NCBI GenBank assembly: GCA_003486225.1
Contig: DNGN01000051.1
Coordinates: 1 to 7,195 of the forward strand
Source of the DNA: Chloroflexota bacterium
GTDB lineage: Bacteria; Chloroflexota; Anaerolineae; Anaerolineales; UBA11579
DNA length: 7,195 nt
Reading direction: 5' to 3'
The number at the start of each line of letters is the position of its first letter. Within the stretch, counting starts at the first letter, position 1. The notes beneath the pieces were generated by a model. The model did not search any database. It was given only the letters and a program-made list of their open reading frames with translations, and was not told the origin of the DNA. The position numbers and the translations under genes were made by a program. Shown here one piece after another: positions 5,308 to 7,195 of the stretch.

Positions 5308-7195
5308 ACGACGAAGAATTTAAAATGCTGTCAAATGCAATAATGGCTTGCCCAAGGGCTAACCCGCCATCGTTGGCAGGGACTTTAACATGCGTAAAAA
5401 CTTCAAATCCAGCCTTACCCAAAAGTGATCGGGTGCTTTCCAGTAAGACCATGTTTTGCCAGACCCCACCGCTCAGCACAACCCGGGAAATCCCCTCGCG
5501 CTGCCGCAAGTGGATACAGGTTTCCAGGACCATGTGAGCGATCGTGTTGTGGAATTTCGCCGCCAGCGTGCTGGCAGGGCGATTGGCTTGCACGTCCTGC
5601 AGAACAGCCCGGATGATCGGGCCCGGATGGATGGTTTGCGCGTCAATCTCGAAAGGATAATAATCCTGGCATGCCGGGTCTACCAAGGCTTCAAGCTCAA
5701 TGGCTGCCTGGGCTTCATAGTTTACTTCCTGGCGGACTCCGGCCAGGGCTGCCACGGCATCAAACAATCGGCCCATGCTGGACGTCAGCGGCGCATTGAC
5801 CTTTGAGCGGATCTGTTGCAGCAGGATAGCCCGTTCCTGTTCGTTAAAAAATGCGGCGGAGGCCAGATCGGTGTGCCAATCTATGCCCAGGGCATCCAGC
5901 CAGGCTAGGGCTATCCTGGCCGGTTGTCGCACCGCTTTATCTCCACCAGGTAGGGGAATGTAGGCCAGGTGGTAGGCTCGCTCAAACCTGGTGTAATCGC
6001 AGACCAGGAACTCCCCTCCCCAGATGGCGCCATCCGTGCCATAGCCCGTGCCGTCAAAGGCCACACCGATCACCGGTTCACCGCTAGGCATGGCGTATTC
6101 CGCCATACAGGCTGCAATGTGAGCATGGTGATGCTGGACACCAATCGAAGGCAGATCTTCCTCCTGGGCGCGCTGGCGTGCATAGCGCGTGGCCATATAA
6201 TCAGGGTGCAGATCGTACGCCAGCACCTCAGGATGGATCCGGAAAAGCTGCTCGATATGGGCAACCCCCTGATGAAAGGCCTGCAGGGTCTCGTAATTTT
6301 CCAGGTCACCAATATGGTGACTGAGAAAAGCGTAGTTCTCGCGCGTCAGGCAAAAAGTGTTCTTCAGCTCCCCGCCTACCGCCAGGAGGGGGAAAGTTTT
6401 CCAGGGCAAATGCACCGGATACGGGGTATAGCCGCGGGAGCGCCGCAGCGGCACAAGCTGGGAAATCCCATCCTGGGAAACAGCGCGCATCACCGAATCA
6501 TCACAGCGGGTGTGAATGTCCCGGTTATGCATCAGGAAAGCATCCGCCAGCGCAGATAATCGCTGCAGGGCTTCCTGGTTATCTGTGGCAATCGGCTCTT
6601 CACTCAGGTTGCCGCTGGTCATCACCAGGGCGGGAGGGAAATCCTCCTGCTCTTCCAACAATAAATAATGCAAGGGAGTATAAGGCAGCATCACCCCCAG
6701 GGTGTTCTGCGCAGGGGCAATGGCGGGGACAATCGCCGATCCCGGCTGGCGTTCCAGGATCACGATGGGTCTCTCGCGCGAGGTAAGCAGGTCAGCTTGC
6801 GCCCCATCGATTTTGCAGAACTGCCGCACCACCTCCAGTGATGGCATCATCACGGCAAAAGGCTTTTCTACCCGCAGCTTCCTTTTTCGCAGAAGTTCCA
6901 CCGCCTCTGGATTGGTGGCATCACAGGCCAGATGGAAGCCCCCCAGCCCCTTGATCGCCAGCACCTTACCTTCTCGCAGCAGTGTGCGGGTTTGCTGGAT
7001 CGCCTCCTCGCGTTCCGCCAGGATTTCACCCCCAATTTCCAGCCACACCTTGGGACCGCAGGTTGGGCAGGCAACCGGCTGAGCGTGAAAGCGGCGGTTG
7101 AGGGGGTCGTGATATTCTGCAGCACAATCCGGGCACATATCAAAAGGTGCCATCGTGGTTAGCGGCCGATCATACGGGATATCTTTGATAATGGT
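5306..7195 (-). CDS. hypF: Carbamoyltransferase HypF (5' end cut by window edge)
   Basis: Cytoplasmic enzyme that uses carbamoyl phosphate and ATP to make carbamoyl-AMP and moves the carbamoyl group to the C-terminal cysteine of HypE, the first step of cyanide ligand synthesis. The frame is open to the window edge, giving 629 residues. The ATG at 7153 is internal: upstream codons read TIIKDIPYDRP, typical HypF sequence. Visible in order (numbered from the window edge): second zinc finger C21/C24 and C43/C46; YrdC-like domain with KGLGGFHLACDA (82-93), KPFAVMM (111-117) and SGNLSEEP (194-201); Kae1-like domain with GGELKNTFCL (274-283), HHHAHIA (355-361), FDGTGYGTDGAIWGGEF (380-396), SGGVWQN (575-581) and NDGGLALGQA (608-617). 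The acylphosphatase domain and first zinc finger, roughly 130-140 residues, lie outside. hypC starts 11 nt downstream. Confidence 0.97.
   Translation of the reverse strand, partial: TIIKDIPYDRPLTTMAPFDMCPDCAAEYHDPLNRRFHAQPVACPTCGPKVWLEIGGEILAEREEAIQQTRTLLREGKVLAIKGLGGFHLACDATNPEAVELLRKRKLRVEKPFAVMMPSLEVVRQFCKIDGAQADLLTSRERPIVILERQPGSAIVPAIAPAQNTLGVMLPYTPLHYLLLEEQEDFPPALVMTSGNLSEEPIATDNQEALQRLSALADAFLMHNRDIHTRCDDSVMRAVSQDGISQLVPLRRSRGYTPYPVHLPWKTFPLLAVGGELKNTFCLTRENYAFLSHHIGDLENYETLQAFHQGVAHIEQLFRIHPEVLAYDLHPDYMATRYARQRAQEEDLPSIGVQHHHAHIAACMAEYAMPSGEPVIGVAFDGTGYGTDGAIWGGEFLVCDYTRFERAYHLAYIPLPGGDKAVRQPARIALAWLDALGIDWHTDLASAAFFNEQERAILLQQIRSKVNAPLTSSMGRLFDAVAALAGVRQEVNYEAQAAIELEALVDPACQDYYPFEIDAQTIHPGPIIRAVLQDVQANRPASTLAAKFHNTIAHMVLETCIHLRQREGISRVVLSGGVWQNMVLLESTRSLLGKAGFEVFTHVKVPANDGGLALGQAIIAFDSILNSSS

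Noticed and set aside
5969..6559. Plus-strand open frame of 196 codons opposite hypF
   Set aside because: Antisense to the Kae1-like and YrdC-like parts of HypF, with no recognisable domain and no convincing ribosome-binding site noticed.
7151..7153. ATG at 7153 as the hypF start
   Set aside because: The 14 codons upstream to the window edge read as conserved HypF sequence (TIIKDIPYDRP), so this methionine is internal and the gene is cut by the edge.

Overview
The window holds most of a [NiFe]-hydrogenase locus. Every gene reads on the minus strand, so transcription runs from the high-coordinate end to the low-coordinate end. In transcription order it contains hypF (5' end cut by the window edge), hypC, hypD, hypE, an AT-rich intergenic leader of about 257 bp, then hybO (hydrogenase small subunit), hybA (membrane-anchored four-cluster ferredoxin) and hybB (integral membrane subunit, 3' end cut by the window edge). 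I see no RNA gene, CRISPR array, insertion sequence or phage gene. Open frames on the plus strand are antisense shadows of these genes.

The two halves work together. HypF, HypE, HypC and HypD make the Fe(CN)2CO part of the active site: HypF and HypE turn carbamoyl phosphate into a cyanide ligand, and HypC-HypD carry the iron while the ligands are attached. The finished group goes to the hydrogenase large subunit, which should be the next or a nearby gene beyond position 1 (hybC in the E. coli hybOABC order). HybO and HybA are Tat-exported iron-sulfur proteins, each with a C-terminal membrane anchor, and HybB links the electron chain to membrane quinone. The expected enzyme is a Hyd-2/Hyb-type (group 1c-like) periplasm-facing, quinone-linked hydrogenase. 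HypA, HypB, the large subunit and the maturation protease are not in view.

Organism: a bacterium with a moderately GC-rich genome, strong Shine-Dalgarno sites before every visible start, and Tat export. The protein sequences, especially the HypE N-terminus and the hyp-to-hyb layout, make me think of an anaerobic Chloroflexota (Anaerolineae-like) lineage. This is an impression from family knowledge and not a demonstrated assignment.

The genes are a recognised system with intact key residues. The least explained part is the leader at 2516-2772. It is about 28% GC by hand count, and holds a plausible promoter, a 20-bp direct repeat in two imperfect copies 109 bp apart, a short perfect dyad, a Rex/CRP-like imperfect dyad and a weak hairpin with T-tracts. 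Two start codons, for hybO and hypD, are better placed inside the longest open frames, because strong ribosome-binding sites precede the internal ATGs.
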